The notes under the pieces were generated by a model that saw only the letters and a program-made list of their open reading frames with translations, was not told where the DNA came from and searched no databases. A stretch of 64,000 bases of DNA from Novosphingobium ginsenosidimutans (GTDB lineage Bacteria > Pseudomonadota > Alphaproteobacteria > Sphingomonadales > Sphingomonadaceae). Shown one piece after another: positions 27,480-37,919 of the stretch. Every line of letters starts with the position of its first letter. Position 1 is the stretch's first letter. The stretch lies in NCBI RefSeq assembly GCF_007954425.1, contig NZ_CP042345.1, positions 3,054,873 to 3,118,872 of the forward strand, written 5' to 3'. Made by a program: the position numbers and the translations under genes.

Positions 27480-28238
27480 TTAGCCCTCCTGGCCTTCGGT
27501 GGCTTCGACAGCCGCGACGTCTTCCGCCGGGGTGTCGGCAGCTGCCGAGTCATTGCTGTTGGCGGCGCCCTTGAGGCCGGCCGGATAGGGCGCTTCGGCG
27601 TGGCGCGAGACCTTCACCGAGTCCTTGACGGTCAACCAGGAGTTCTTGGCACCCGGAACCGAACCCTTGACGAAGATCAGGCCGCGCTCATCATCGACGC
27701 GGACGACTTCGAGGTTCTGCTGGGTGCGGTTGCGGTCACCCATGTGGCCGGCCATCTTCTTGTTCTTGAAGACGCGGCCCGGATCCTGGCGGTTACCGGT
27801 CGAACCGTGCGCACGGTGGCTGATCGAAACACCGTGGGTGGCGCGCATACCGCCGAAACCCCAGCGCTTCATAGCGCCCTGGAAACCCTTACCCTGGGTC
27901 GTGCCGGCAACGTCGACCATCTGGCCCGGCACGAAGTGCGAGGCAGCGATCGTTGCACCGACTTCCAGCACGGCATCATCGGCCACGCGGAATTCGACAA
28001 CCTGGGCCTTCAGGGGAACCTGAGCCTTGGCGAAATGTTCACGCTGCGGCTTGGCAACGTTCTTCTGCTTGGCACTGCCGGCACCCAGCTGAACAGCGAC
28101 ATAGCCGTCGGTTTCAGCGGTGCGCACGGACACCACCTGGCAATCTTCCAGCGCCAGGACGGTCACGGGCACATGCCGGCCGTCCTCCTGGAACAGGCGG
28201 GTCATCCCCACCTTCTTGGCGATCACGCCGGTACGCAT
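27480..28238 (-). CDS. rplC: 50S ribosomal protein L3 with acidic C-terminal extension
   Basis: A 252-residue L3, an early-assembly protein of the large subunit. It begins [20 protein letters not shown]; the core loop [19 protein letters not shown] and [28 protein letters not shown] reach the peptidyl-transferase centre and include the Gln that PrmB methylates in other bacteria. About 30 acidic/Ala-rich residues at the end ([20 protein letters not shown]) exceed the usual length. The 230-base gap before it is the longest inside the S10 segment. Confidence 0.97.
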   Translation of the reverse strand: MRTGVIAKKVGMTRLFQEDGRHVPVTVLALEDCQVVSVRTAETDGYVAVQLGAGSAKQKNVAKPQREHFAKAQVPLKAQVVEFRVADDAVLEVGATIAASHFVPGQMVDVAGTTQGKGFQGAMKRWGFGGMRATHGVSISHRAHGSTGNRQDPGRVFKNKKMAGHMGDRNRTQQNLEVVRVDDERGLIFVKGSVPGAKNSWLTVKDSVKVSRHAEAPYPAGLKGAANSNDSAAADTPAEDVAAVEATEGQEG

Positions 28239-28468
28239 GATCCGTTCTCCTACAGAGGCCTGTGGGGACCATCCCCAAAGGCGTGTTCAGCCCGAAATGT
28301 GAAGCGAGCCCCGTCCGGGCTGAGTGCCACCTTGCGGCGGCTAGACGGGGGACGCTTGCCCGGCCAAGTTGCCCCGAGGGGCGAAGCCGGAGGTATCCCT
28401 ATGTCAGCGCGGGAGTGTTCCCGCGAACCGGCCGAAGCCGGAAGGTTTGGCCCGAAGGCCGCTGGCCG
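28239..28468 (-). other. Structured non-coding gap between rpsJ and rplC
   Basis: A 230-base stretch without a gene inside an otherwise tight operon. Hairpins visible: TGGGGA/TCCCCA (28263-28277), CCCCGTC/GACGGGG (28309-28350) and CGCGGGA/TCCCGCG (28408-28425). It may be a regulatory leader for rplC onward (for example, for L4 or another ribosomal protein) or hold an internal promoter. I see no clear promoter. Confidence 0.4.
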
Positions 28469-28780
28469 TTAGGCCAGCTTGATCTCGACGTTCACGCCGG
28501 CCGCCAGGTCGAGCTTCATCAGCGCGTCCACGGTGGTGGCGTTCGGCTGCACGATGTCCAGCAGCCGCTTATAGGTGCGCACTTCGAACTGCTCACGCGA
28601 CTTCTTGTCGATGTGCGGCCCGCGGTTAACGCAGAACTTCTCAATCTGGGTCGGCAGAGGAATGGGGCCCCGGATCAGCGCGCCAGTGCGGCGAGCAGTC
28701 TCGGCGATTTCGCCAGTCGCCTGATCGAGCACGCGGTGATCGAATGCCTTCAGACGAATGCGGATATTCTGAGCTTCCAT
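28469..28780 (-). CDS. rpsJ: 30S ribosomal protein S10
   Basis: A 103-residue S10, also the NusE antitermination factor. It starts [22 protein letters not shown] and shows [46 protein letters not shown], the loop that binds NusB and ribosomal RNA. The frame runs open to 28828, but ATG 28780 gives the universal N-terminus. It is the first gene of the S10 segment, separated from tuf by an HNH gene. Confidence 0.98.
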   Translation of the reverse strand: MEAQNIRIRLKAFDHRVLDQATGEIAETARRTGALIRGPIPLPTQIEKFCVNRGPHIDKKSREQFEVRTYKRLLDIVQPNATTVDALMKLDLAAGVNVEIKLA

Positions 28781-28840
28781 TGTGTCCTGCCGATGAGAAA
28801 GAGCCACGGGGACTTTCACCCCGACCAAATTCGAGCCGCG

Positions 28841-28869
28841 CCCCTACACAGGGTATGGGATTCGCGCAA
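28841..28869 (-). promoter_or_regulatory. Candidate promoter of the S10 operon
   Basis: On the minus strand TTGCGC (complement of 28864-28869) and TAGGGG (complement of 28841-28846) are separated by 17 bases and followed by a GC-rich stretch CGCGGC. The same layout (TTGnnn-17-TA(A/G)GGG then GC-rich) is found before rpsL. It would give a leader of about 55 bases before the rpsJ ATG. Confidence 0.4.
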
Positions 28870-29000
28870 GCCTCTTTTCTTGTGCAGTTGCGGCATTTCT
28901 GCCGGGTTGAGACCGCCCCTACCACGCAAGCAAGAAAATAACCAAAACCGCGGCCAGCGCGAAACAGAACAGCCTTTGCCTTCCAGATCCGTGGATCCGG

Positions 29001-29354
29001 TTAACGTTGCTTCTTCTTTCCCAGCGGCGCGTTGAATTCAGGATCCTTGCCGGCCACCCAGGCAATGAACTTTTCCACGCGCGGTTCGATCCGCAACAAG
29101 CTGGCGTCCAGCCCATAGCGCTGCAGCTCGGAATTGGTGAAGGTCGTGATCAGCATGTTCTGGCAGATCGGGTGCATTGGCACCGTATCACGCCCGCCGC
29201 GGCTCTTCGGCACGGGATGGTGCCAGATCACCGTTTCACCGCAAGGCCGCTCGCACAGCCAGCAATCGGGTGGCGGCGGTGCCTCGTCCCGATTGTCGTC
29301 GTCGTCGCGCCAAAGGTCTTCGCGCGGGCCGTGCTTTGAGTATTTACGGGCCAT
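29001..29354 (-). CDS. HNH-type nuclease domain protein
   Basis: A 117-residue protein with a Cys/His layout typical of small HNH nucleases: CWLCERPCG near residue 30, then WHHPVPKSRGGRDTVPMHPICQ with the HH catalytic pair. The His/Cys pattern would bind zinc and the first His could activate water. The N-terminus is charged (MARKYSKHGPREDLWRDDDD). ATG 29354 follows GGAGGGGG; a longer start at 29372 lacks support. The gene lies between tuf and rpsJ, which are usually adjacent, suggesting insertion into the cluster. The substrate is unknown. Confidence 0.75.
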   Translation of the reverse strand: MARKYSKHGPREDLWRDDDDNRDEAPPPPDCWLCERPCGETVIWHHPVPKSRGGRDTVPMHPICQNMLITTFTNSELQRYGLDASLLRIEPRVEKFIAWVAGKDPEFNAPLGKKKQR

Positions 29355-29374
29355 CCCTTCCCCCTCCTGCAACG

Positions 29375-29408
29375 AAAAAGCCCGGCCTCCTTGCGGAGAC
29401 CGGGCCTT
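29375..29408 (-). terminator. Terminator of tuf
   Basis: GCCCGGCCTCC and GGAGACCGGGC (29380-29405) form an 11-bp stem with one mismatch and a TTGC loop. On the minus strand it is followed by CTTTTTCG, a good T tract. It lies about 30 bases after the tuf stop and just before the HNH gene start. Confidence 0.8.
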
Positions 29409-29437
29409 TCTGTCTCGGTTGCCCGAGGATCGACGAA

Positions 29438-30628
29438 TTACTTCGTGATCTTCGAGACAACGCCCGAACCGACGGTGCGGCCGCCTTCGCGGATTGCGAA
29501 GCGCAGACCTTCGTCCATCGCGATCGGCGCGATCAGCTTGACCGACAAGGCAACGTTGTCGCCCGGCATGACCATTTCGGTGCCTTCCGGCAGCACGACT
29601 TCACCGGTCACGTCGGTGGTGCGGAAGTAGAACTGCGGGCGGTAGTTGGCGAAGAACGGCGTGTGACGGCCACCTTCGTCCTTCGACAGCACGTAGACTT
29701 CGGCGCTGAATTCGGTGTGCGGCGTAACCGAACCCGGCTTGGCCAGAACCTGGCCGCGCTCAACGTCTTCACGCTTCAGACCACGAACCAGGGCACCGAT
29801 GTTGTCGCCGGCTTCACCCTGATCGAGCAGCTTGCGGAACATTTCGACGCCGGTCACGACGGTCTTCTGGGTGTCCTTGAGGCCGATCACTTCGACTTCG
29901 TCGCCAACCTTGACGATACCGGTCTCGACGCGCCCGGTCACGACGGTGCCGCGACCCGAGATCGAGAACACGTCTTCCACCGGCATCAGGAACGGCTTGT
30001 CGGTAGGACGCGGCGGCTGCGGAATGGCAGTGTCGACGGCGTTCATCAGGGCAACGATCGAGTCCTTGCCGATGTTTTCGTCGCGGCCTTCCAGAGCGGC
30101 CAGGGCCGAACCCGGGATTACGGGGATGTTGTCGCCGTCGAAACCGTACGAGCTGAGCAGCTCGCGGATTTCGAGTTCGACGAGCTCGAGGATTTCCGCG
30201 TCGTCGACCTGGTCAACCTTATTCATGTAAACGACCAGAGCCGGCACGCCGACCTGGCGGGCGAGCAGGATGTGCTCGCGGGTCTGCGGCATCGGACCGT
30301 CAGCAGCGTTCACCACGAGGATGGCACCGTCCATCTGCGCCGCGCCGGTGATCATGTTCTTCACATAGTCAGCGTGGCCCGGGCAGTCGACGTGCGCGTA
30401 GTGACGGGCAGCGGTTTCATACTCGACGTGAGCGGTCGAGATGGTGATGCCACGCTCGCGCTCTTCGGGAGCCTTGTCGATGTTTGCGAAGTCAACGGCT
30501 TCACCACCGTTGATTTCGGCCATCACCTTGGTGATCGCGGCGGTCAGCGTGGTCTTACCATGGTCAACGTGACCGATGGTGCCGATGTTGCAGTGCGGCT
30601 TGGTCCGCTCAAACTTAGCCTTAGCCAT
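29438..30628 (-). CDS. tuf: Elongation factor Tu
   Basis: A 396-residue GTPase that brings aminoacyl-tRNA to the ribosome. The G1 motif [10 protein letters not shown] is near residue 18, the G3 DCPGHADY near 80, and NKVD in G4. The C-terminal beta-barrels end [13 protein letters not shown]. The longer open frame to 30655 is rejected: ATG 30628 has AAGGAAAG upstream and gives [20 protein letters not shown]. It stands alone between a GNAT gene and an HNH gene, unlike the usual fusA-tuf-rpsJ order. Confidence 0.99.
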   Translation of the reverse strand: MAKAKFERTKPHCNIGTIGHVDHGKTTLTAAITKVMAEINGGEAVDFANIDKAPEERERGITISTAHVEYETAARHYAHVDCPGHADYVKNMITGAAQMDGAILVVNAADGPMPQTREHILLARQVGVPALVVYMNKVDQVDDAEILELVELEIRELLSSYGFDGDNIPVIPGSALAALEGRDENIGKDSIVALMNAVDTAIPQPPRPTDKPFLMPVEDVFSISGRGTVVTGRVETGIVKVGDEVEVIGLKDTQKTVVTGVEMFRKLLDQGEAGDNIGALVRGLKREDVERGQVLAKPGSVTPHTEFSAEVYVLSKDEGGRHTPFFANYRPQFYFRTTDVTGEVVLPEGTEMVMPGDNVALSVKLIAPIAMDEGLRFAIREGGRTVGSGVVSKITK

Positions 30629-30759
30629 TGTCTTTCCTTTGCAGCGCGCCGCCAACCGTCGGCTGACCGCGTTTTCGATAATGAATTTCTGTCTGTGGAA
30701 CGGGTCCGTCCCTGAACGCCAGAACCGGCTTGAGTCGTCCGGTACCTCGCGAAGGCGCG

Positions 30760-30788
30760 CCGATAGCGAATGTCCGCTGCGTATGCCA
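30760..30788 (-). promoter_or_regulatory. Possible tuf promoter
   Basis: On the minus strand TGGCAT (complement of 30783-30788) and TATCGG (complement of 30760-30765) are 17 bases apart and followed by CGCGCC. tuf needs its own promoter here because a GNAT gene and a receptor gene separate it from fusA. The match to a housekeeping promoter is weak. Confidence 0.25.
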
Positions 30789-30851
30789 GAGAAAAAATGC
30801 GCCGCGACAGAGGCTCGCCCGGCGCGCGCCTGCGATACGCCGTCGGCCAGG

Positions 30852-31394
30852 TCAGACCAGCGACTTTATCATGCGTTGCAGAGGCACCAAAACCTCGCCA
30901 ACTGCGACCTGATCAAGCGGTCCGAGCGGGGAATACCCGCAACTTCGGTAGAGCGGCACGCCCGCCGCTGTCCCCATCAATTCGACCCGCGCAAAGCCTG
31001 CCTGGCGTGCAGCCGCCTCGCACAGATCAAGGATCAGGGCGCCCACACCGCGGCGCACGAAGGCAGGATCCGTGTACATCGCCCGAATCTTGGCAGCATC
31101 GCGCAGCGGATCGAGCCGGGCCGGCTCGCGCGCCACGATGCTGTCATCGCCGCCAAACAGTGTTGCCCGAAAGCTCCACCCGCCGCAGCCGGCGATCCGG
31201 CCACCCGCCTCCACCACAAAATATGTACCGTCGCGAACCAGCTGGCTGTCGAGGCCCATCACCTTGTGACTCGCTGCCACTTGCACAGGAGACAGGAATT
31301 GGTGCTGCAATTGTTCGATCGCCAGGCGCATCACCTCGCGCAGGGCGGGGATGTCGGCGTCATTCGCGATCCGGTGCCTAAATGTCTCGGCCAT
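30852..31394 (-). CDS. GNAT-family N-acetyltransferase
   Basis: A 180-residue acetyltransferase. The acetyl-CoA pyrophosphate loop is in [28 protein letters not shown], with the R-R-x-G-x-G pattern. The substrate-side beta strand is [18 protein letters not shown] and the C-terminal motif is [12 protein letters not shown]. The acceptor substrate is not evident. ATG 31394 follows GAGGTG; an alternative GTG at 31406 exists. It follows the TonB-dependent receptor gene by 78 bases and may share its transcript. Confidence 0.85.
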   Translation of the reverse strand: MAETFRHRIANDADIPALREVMRLAIEQLQHQFLSPVQVAASHKVMGLDSQLVRDGTYFVVEAGGRIAGCGGWSFRATLFGGDDSIVAREPARLDPLRDAAKIRAMYTDPAFVRRGVGALILDLCEAAARQAGFARVELMGTAAGVPLYRSCGYSPLGPLDQVAVGEVLVPLQRMIKSLV

Positions 31395-31472
31395 GATCGT
31401 CAGCACCTCAAGACAGCACGGGCGGGAAGGTACAACCCTCCCCGCCCGCTCTAGTCATACAATCATCTTGGC

Positions 31473-34154
31473 TCAGTACTTAATCCGGAGCCTTGCGTAA
31501 TAGAAGCCTCCGTTCATCCCGAACGGACCGCCCGAACGAGGATAGACCTGCCCGTCGGCGAGGCTGCCAGTGATCGCGTAGACGGGATTTGTGGTGCTCG
31601 CCTTGATCCTGTCAGGATAGGTATCGAACAGATTGTTCGCTCCGACGGTAAGCGTGAAATGCTCGGCGAAGGTGTAGCTGACGTCGAGATCAGCCGTCGC
31701 CTTGCGGCCAAAGCGCTGGCCCGGATACTCAAGCTGGTTGGCCCAGGAACTGAAGTAATTGATACGGGCGTTGGCCTGGAAATCGCCAAGCTGCCAGTTG
31801 GCCGAGGCATTGATGCGATGGCGAGGCGGTAGATTGGAAATATTGAACCGCTGCGCTGCGCTGATCACGGCCGGGTTGAAGTCCTTCACCGTGCTCTTGT
31901 TGTAGGCATAGGCCAGCGTCAGGTTCAGCGGGCCATCGGCAAGGGTAGTGCGATAGGTTGTGACCGCATCGATACCCTTGGTCGAGGTGTTGAAGCCGTT
32001 GGTGAAGTAATTCACCACGCCCCCAACACCTACAGCCGCCAGCGCAGGCAATGCTGCAACGTTAGCTGCGGTCACGTTGAAGTTCTGGGAAATGCCGATG
32101 CGGTTACGTACGTCGATGATGTAGCCGTCGACGGTCATCGTCAGGCCGTCGAGCGGCTTAAGGATGAAGCCCGCACCATAATTGTTCGACCGTTCGGGCC
32201 GCAGCGAGGTTGCGCCATAGTACTGCGCAATCGAGCTGGTCACCGGATAGGTACCGGTCTGGGTTTGCTGGCCCCCTAGGAAGTTGGTGGTGACGATCTG
32301 GGTGTTGTTCTGCCCTGGTGACGGTGCGTGGAAGCCGGTACCGATGGTTGCACGGACCGAGAGCTCGGGCGAAAGCTCGAGCAGGGCGTTGGCTTTCCAC
32401 ACAAAGGCATCGCCAAAGGTGTCGTAATGCTCAAAACGGCCGGCCACGCCCATCGTGAAGGCCTCGGTGATGTCGGCTTCGGCGCCGGCATAGATGCCGT
32501 AGCTCTTCTGGGCGTTCTTGCCGGAAAAGACCGGGCTGACGCCGCCGTACCCGCTCGCAGCCGGCGACTGGGTCGCGATAATCTGCGCACCCGAGCCGTT
32601 GAGTGCCGGGGCATAGACGCCCGGCGCAGTCTGCACGTAGAGCGGCTGACGGGCATAGGGACCGGCAGCGTAGGACTGCAGATCACCAACGGTCTTTTCG
32701 TATTCTTCGCGGCGATGCTCGGCCCCGGCCGAGAACGTGATCGGGCTCGCAAAGCCGACTTCAACCGGATAAGTCAGATCAAGATTGAAAGTCTGCTCGC
32801 GCTGGATCAGTTCACCAAAGAAGAACGAGGTCTGGCTCAGCGGACCGAACGATGGGCTGAGCGAGTTGGTCATCGACAGGTTCAGCGAATTGCGTGCGAG
32901 CGTCGCTGACAGATCATAGGTCAGCCCGCCGCCGAGTTCGCCCTTGATACCGCCTGTGCCGTACAACTGTTCCACTTCGCCGATGAAGCGCGGGGTAAAG
33001 CCGGCCGGGTAAATTGAGGTGAAACTGAATGTCGAGCCGTTCTGGACGAACCCGCCCGACGGACAGGTTGCGTTACCGGTCGGGCACGGCGTGGTGTAGA
33101 TCGTGTTGAACGACCCGTTGGCCCGCAGGGCACCCGAAAAGGCCGACGTAACCGTGAGCGGTGTGCCCGTGCCTGTATCGGCCTGGAGCGTGCCAGCCAG
33201 GCTCGTAGAGGAGCGATAGTTGAAGCTCTGATTGGCATCGCTCTGGGCAGCGTTGACGGTGAGATAGACTTTGGCAGCCTCGGAAAACGCAAAGCCCAGA
33301 TTGCCAAACACCTTCCACCCATCGCCCGGCGAGGTACCCCAGATCTGGACCGGACCGGGGTAGTTCGGCAATTGTGCTGCCAGGGTGGGATTTGTCAGGG
33401 CGAGCGCCGCAACAACTGGGCGAGTTGCGCCGCGGCTGGTGCCGTCCTGATCGTACCACTCACCGCTGATGGAGGCATAACCACCATCGCCAAACTTGAA
33501 CCCGGCATAGCCGGCAACCTGCTTGCGATCGCCATCACCTTCATAGTTCTGACCATAAAGGGCCTGTAGTTCGAACCCTGCATCGTCGCGAATCTGGTAG
33601 TTGATGACGCCGCCGATCGCGTCCGAACCGTACTGCGCCGTCGCGCCGTCGCGCAGAATCTGCAGGTTCTTAACCGCAATTGCGGGAATGTTCGCGATAT
33701 CGGCGCCCTGCGATCCATAGGACAGCGCCGTATCGGCACCAGAATAGACTTGAACCAGCGCGGCGCGGTTATAGCGCTTGCCATTGATCATCACGAGGAT
33801 CTGGTCGGCGCCAAGGCCGCGCAGCGAGGGCGGACGCACAAAGGTTGAAGCATCCGAAATCGTGTTCTGCGGCACAAAGAACGAGGGCACCAGGTTGCGT
33901 ACCGTATCGAGCATGTCCGCAGTCGGCTGCTGGCCCAGCTCGGTCGCGCCGATAACGTCAATTGGCGAAGGACTGTCAGTAACCGAGCGGTCGGTTCGCC
34001 GTGTCCCGATCACGACCAGTTCGGCCTCCGCCGTTTCGGCTGACGTATCGCCGGCTGTCTGGGCGACTGCTGGCGCAGCCGGAAGAAGCGCCAATGCGGC
34101 AACGCCGCTGATCATGTTAGCCCTGAGTTCCTTGCGGCTGTGCCAAGACACCAT
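31473..34154 (-). CDS. TonB-dependent receptor
   Basis: An 893-residue outer-membrane receptor. A signal peptide ends near PAVAQ, followed by a TonB-box-like stretch AELVVIGTRR. The plug domain (about residues 60-185) has SLRGLGADQILVMINGKRYNRAALV and DGATAQYGSDAIGGVINYQ. The 22-strand barrel includes NLFDTYPDRI and ends with an aromatic residue (YYARLRIKY), the Omp85 insertion signal. The four-cysteine-poor loop CPTGNATCPSGG is extracellular. The substrate is unknown. Its place between fusA and tuf is unusual; a 14-bp palindrome lies upstream. Confidence 0.9.
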   Translation of the reverse strand: MVSWHSRKELRANMISGVAALALLPAAPAVAQTAGDTSAETAEAELVVIGTRRTDRSVTDSPSPIDVIGATELGQQPTADMLDTVRNLVPSFFVPQNTISDASTFVRPPSLRGLGADQILVMINGKRYNRAALVQVYSGADTALSYGSQGADIANIPAIAVKNLQILRDGATAQYGSDAIGGVINYQIRDDAGFELQALYGQNYEGDGDRKQVAGYAGFKFGDGGYASISGEWYDQDGTSRGATRPVVAALALTNPTLAAQLPNYPGPVQIWGTSPGDGWKVFGNLGFAFSEAAKVYLTVNAAQSDANQSFNYRSSTSLAGTLQADTGTGTPLTVTSAFSGALRANGSFNTIYTTPCPTGNATCPSGGFVQNGSTFSFTSIYPAGFTPRFIGEVEQLYGTGGIKGELGGGLTYDLSATLARNSLNLSMTNSLSPSFGPLSQTSFFFGELIQREQTFNLDLTYPVEVGFASPITFSAGAEHRREEYEKTVGDLQSYAAGPYARQPLYVQTAPGVYAPALNGSGAQIIATQSPAASGYGGVSPVFSGKNAQKSYGIYAGAEADITEAFTMGVAGRFEHYDTFGDAFVWKANALLELSPELSVRATIGTGFHAPSPGQNNTQIVTTNFLGGQQTQTGTYPVTSSIAQYYGATSLRPERSNNYGAGFILKPLDGLTMTVDGYIIDVRNRIGISQNFNVTAANVAALPALAAVGVGGVVNYFTNGFNTSTKGIDAVTTYRTTLADGPLNLTLAYAYNKSTVKDFNPAVISAAQRFNISNLPPRHRINASANWQLGDFQANARINYFSSWANQLEYPGQRFGRKATADLDVSYTFAEHFTLTVGANNLFDTYPDRIKASTTNPVYAITGSLADGQVYPRSGGPFGMNGGFYYARLRIKY

Positions 34155-34186
34155 AACTGAGACCCCTTTTTGCCATAAAAGATGCA

Positions 34187-34200
34187 GCCAGCCGGCTGGC
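34187..34200 (-). promoter_or_regulatory. Palindrome upstream of the TonB-dependent receptor
   Basis: GCCAGCCGGCTGGC is a perfect 14-bp palindrome, 33 bases upstream of the receptor ATG. It fits an operator for a dimeric repressor or a short hairpin in the leader. No regulator gene is adjacent, so the binder is unknown. Confidence 0.35.
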
Positions 34201-34335
34201 CGCGTTTCGAGTCTAGTTCGTTGTTTTAAATAGAAAAGATCGCTCTGCAGAATCTCGTGCGACTGTGGCCTTCATGTCGCATATGGCTATCTGGATGATT
34301 TGCGTGATGCCCTTCGGGACCATCCAAACGACGAC

Positions 34336-34368
34336 GGCGCGGTCGACCCTTTGCAGGTCGGCCGCGCC
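34336..34368 (-). terminator. Stem-loop downstream of fusA (distal)
   Basis: GGCGCGGTCGACC pairs with GGTCGGCCGCGCC over 13 positions with one T-G wobble and a 7-base loop. It lies about 55 bases after the fusA stop and follows a second stem-loop. Together they probably end the str operon transcript before the receptor gene. No strong T tract is present. Confidence 0.5.
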
Positions 34369-34384
34369 GCCAAATAGCAACCCC

Positions 34385-34410
34385 CGCTGTCACCATGAGC
34401 GGTGACAGCG
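34385..34410 (-). terminator. Stem-loop downstream of fusA (proximal)
   Basis: CGCTGTCACC and GGTGACAGCG form a perfect 10-bp stem with a 6-base loop, 12 bases after the fusA stop on the minus strand. GGGGTTGC follows rather than a pure T run. It is the likely primary 3'-end structure of the rpsL-rpsG-fusA transcript. Confidence 0.6.
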
Positions 34411-34421
34411 GTATTTCTGGA

Positions 34422-36494
<2,073 letters not shown>

Positions 36495-36519
36495 GGTCTG
36501 GGTTTCCTTAAGTCGGAGC

Positions 36520-36538
36520 GGAGCTGCGCTGCAGCTCC
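36520..36538 (-). other. Stem-loop in the rpsG-fusA gap
   Basis: GGAGCTGC and GCAGCTCC form a perfect 8-bp stem with a 3-base loop in the 81-base gap between rpsG and fusA, about 25 bases before the fusA ATG. It does not include the fusA ribosome-binding site (AAGGAAA). It may mark mRNA processing or stabilise the transcript. Confidence 0.35.
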
Positions 36539-36575
36539 CGCCCCTGGTGCAGTTTTGTGACCGCGGTGTGACGCC

Positions 36576-37046
36576 TTACCAGCGGTAGTGGCTGAACGCG
36601 CGGTTCGCGTCGGCCATGCGGTGGGTGTCTTCGCGCTTCTTTACCGCGTTGCCGCGGTTGTTGGCAGCGTCGAGCAGCTCGGCCGAAAGGCGCGCGCTCA
36701 TCGTGGTTTCGCTGCGGTTGCGCGCGGCGGTGATCAGCCAGCGGATGGCCAGCGCCTGGGCGCGTTCCGGACGAACTTCGACCGGCACCTGATAGGTCGC
36801 ACCACCAACACGGCGGCTGCGCACTTCGATCTGCGGCTTCACGTTGTTCAGCGCATCGTGGAACAGCTGGACCGGATCGGCCTTGGCCCGGGTCTCCATG
36901 GTTTCGAGCGCACCGTAAACGATGCTTTCGGCAACCGACTTCTTACCGTCGAGCATGAGGTTGTTCATGAACTTCGACAGGATCTGATCGTTGAACTTCG
37001 GATCCGGCAGGATCTCCCGCTTCTCGGGACGACGACGACGTGACAT
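36576..37046 (-). CDS. rpsG: 30S ribosomal protein S7
   Basis: A 156-residue S7, the primary head-assembly protein at the mRNA exit. It begins [28 protein letters not shown] and shows the signature [21 protein letters not shown] and [26 protein letters not shown], ending [13 protein letters not shown]. In E. coli S7 controls the str operon. Here the rpsL-rpsG gap is only 64 bases. Confidence 0.98.
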   Translation of the reverse strand: MSRRRRPEKREILPDPKFNDQILSKFMNNLMLDGKKSVAESIVYGALETMETRAKADPVQLFHDALNNVKPQIEVRSRRVGGATYQVPVEVRPERAQALAIRWLITAARNRSETTMSARLSAELLDAANNRGNAVKKREDTHRMADANRAFSHYRW

Positions 37047-37110
37047 CGCTTCTATTCCTTATCTGCGGCCGCGCGACAGGCGCGCCGGCCGTGAAAACCA
37101 GCCCGCAGGC

Positions 37111-37482
37111 TTACTTGGGACGCTTGGCGCCGTACTTCGAACGGCTCTTCTTGCGGTCCTTGACGCCCTGGGTGTCGAGCACGCCGCGCAGCACGTGATA
37201 GCGCACGCCCGGAAGGTCGCGCACACGGCCGCCGCGGATCAGCACCACCGAGTGCTCCTGCAGGTTGTGGCCTTCACCCGGGATGTACGAAATCACTTCG
37301 CGCGCGTTCGTCAGGCGGATCTTGGCAACCTTGCGCAGCGCCGAGTTCGGCTTCTTCGGGGTGGTGGTGTAAACACGGGTGCAGACGCCGCGCTTCTGCG
37401 GGTTCTGTTCCATCGCAGGGACCTTGCTCTTGGCCTTCTGCGGTTCGCGACCCTTGCGGATCAGCTGGTTGATCGTAGGCAT
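37111..37482 (-). CDS. rpsL: 30S ribosomal protein S12
   Basis: A 123-residue S12 at the decoding centre. It begins [24 protein letters not shown], has the streptomycin-region segments [16 protein letters not shown] (Lys42-equivalent) and [29 protein letters not shown] (Lys87-equivalent is replaced by Asn-Leu-Gln context as usual around HNLQEHS), and ends [13 protein letters not shown]. Its ribosome-binding site lies in a leader stem. It is the first gene of the str segment. Confidence 0.97.
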   Translation of the reverse strand: MPTINQLIRKGREPQKAKSKVPAMEQNPQKRGVCTRVYTTTPKKPNSALRKVAKIRLTNAREVISYIPGEGHNLQEHSVVLIRGGRVRDLPGVRYHVLRGVLDTQGVKDRKKSRSKYGAKRPK

Positions 37483-37487
37483 TGAAT

Positions 37488-37527
37488 CTCTTCACCTAGG
37501 TTGTGGCCATCGCGGCAGGGTGAAGAG
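37488..37527 (-). promoter_or_regulatory. rpsL leader stem covering the ribosome-binding site
   Basis: On the transcript CTCTTCACC (complement of 37519-37527) can pair perfectly with GGTGAAGAG (complement of 37488-37496) across a 22-base loop. The 3' arm AGGTGAAGAG contains the Shine-Dalgarno sequence, 5 bases before ATG 37482. Such a leader could allow translational control of rpsL by a ribosomal protein, but this is inference. Confidence 0.45.
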
Positions 37528-37711
37528 CAAGCGAATCGCGAACAGCGCAGCGGCGGGGACTGGCCCCACCCGGCGATCAATCGCGAGCCGAAAACGCTCC
37601 ACCCGGCTGAAAAGACCGGGTTACTTTGACGGTTTACCTGTGAAAGCAGGCGCCCCGGCAATGTTCAGCTCAATCCGGGACGTAAGTTGCCTTGGCCCTG
37701 GAAGAGCGCGG

Positions 37712-37740
37712 CCCTTAGGCGGGATGTTGGATTTGGTCAA
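37712..37740 (-). promoter_or_regulatory. Candidate promoter of the str operon
   Basis: On the minus strand TTGACC (complement of 37735-37740) and TAAGGG (complement of 37712-37717) are 17 bases apart and followed by CCGCGC. The -35 is close to consensus; the GC-rich discriminator fits a growth-rate-controlled promoter. The leader to the rpsL ATG would be about 225 bases. The rest of the 37483-37919 gap holds the leader stem and no visible gene. Confidence 0.55.
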
Positions 37741-37919
37741 GGGTTGGAGCGGGTTGGTAGGCAGCTTGGTTTGGCGCGCTTAGCGCCGCGCATGTTTCTT
37801 GCGACATTGGCAGCGGGCAATGTGTCTTCGTCATTATCGGCTGGTAAATCGCCCCAGATTGTTTCCAATTTTGACGCACATGCCGGCCTTAATCGACGTC
37901 GCGGCTTGGCAGCCCAAAT

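Noticed and set aside
26835..28472. Very long plus-strand open frame (545 codons) opposite rplD and rplC
   Set aside because: It is the antisense shadow of highly conserved ribosomal genes in GC-rich DNA; the product is His/Asp/Leu-rich without any recognisable domain.
28919..29116. Small minus-strand frame ending in a hydrophobic stretch (FALAAVLVIFLLAW)
   Set aside because: The hydrophobic end could be a membrane segment, but there is no suitable start codon after the HNH stop, and most of the frame lies inside the HNH gene.
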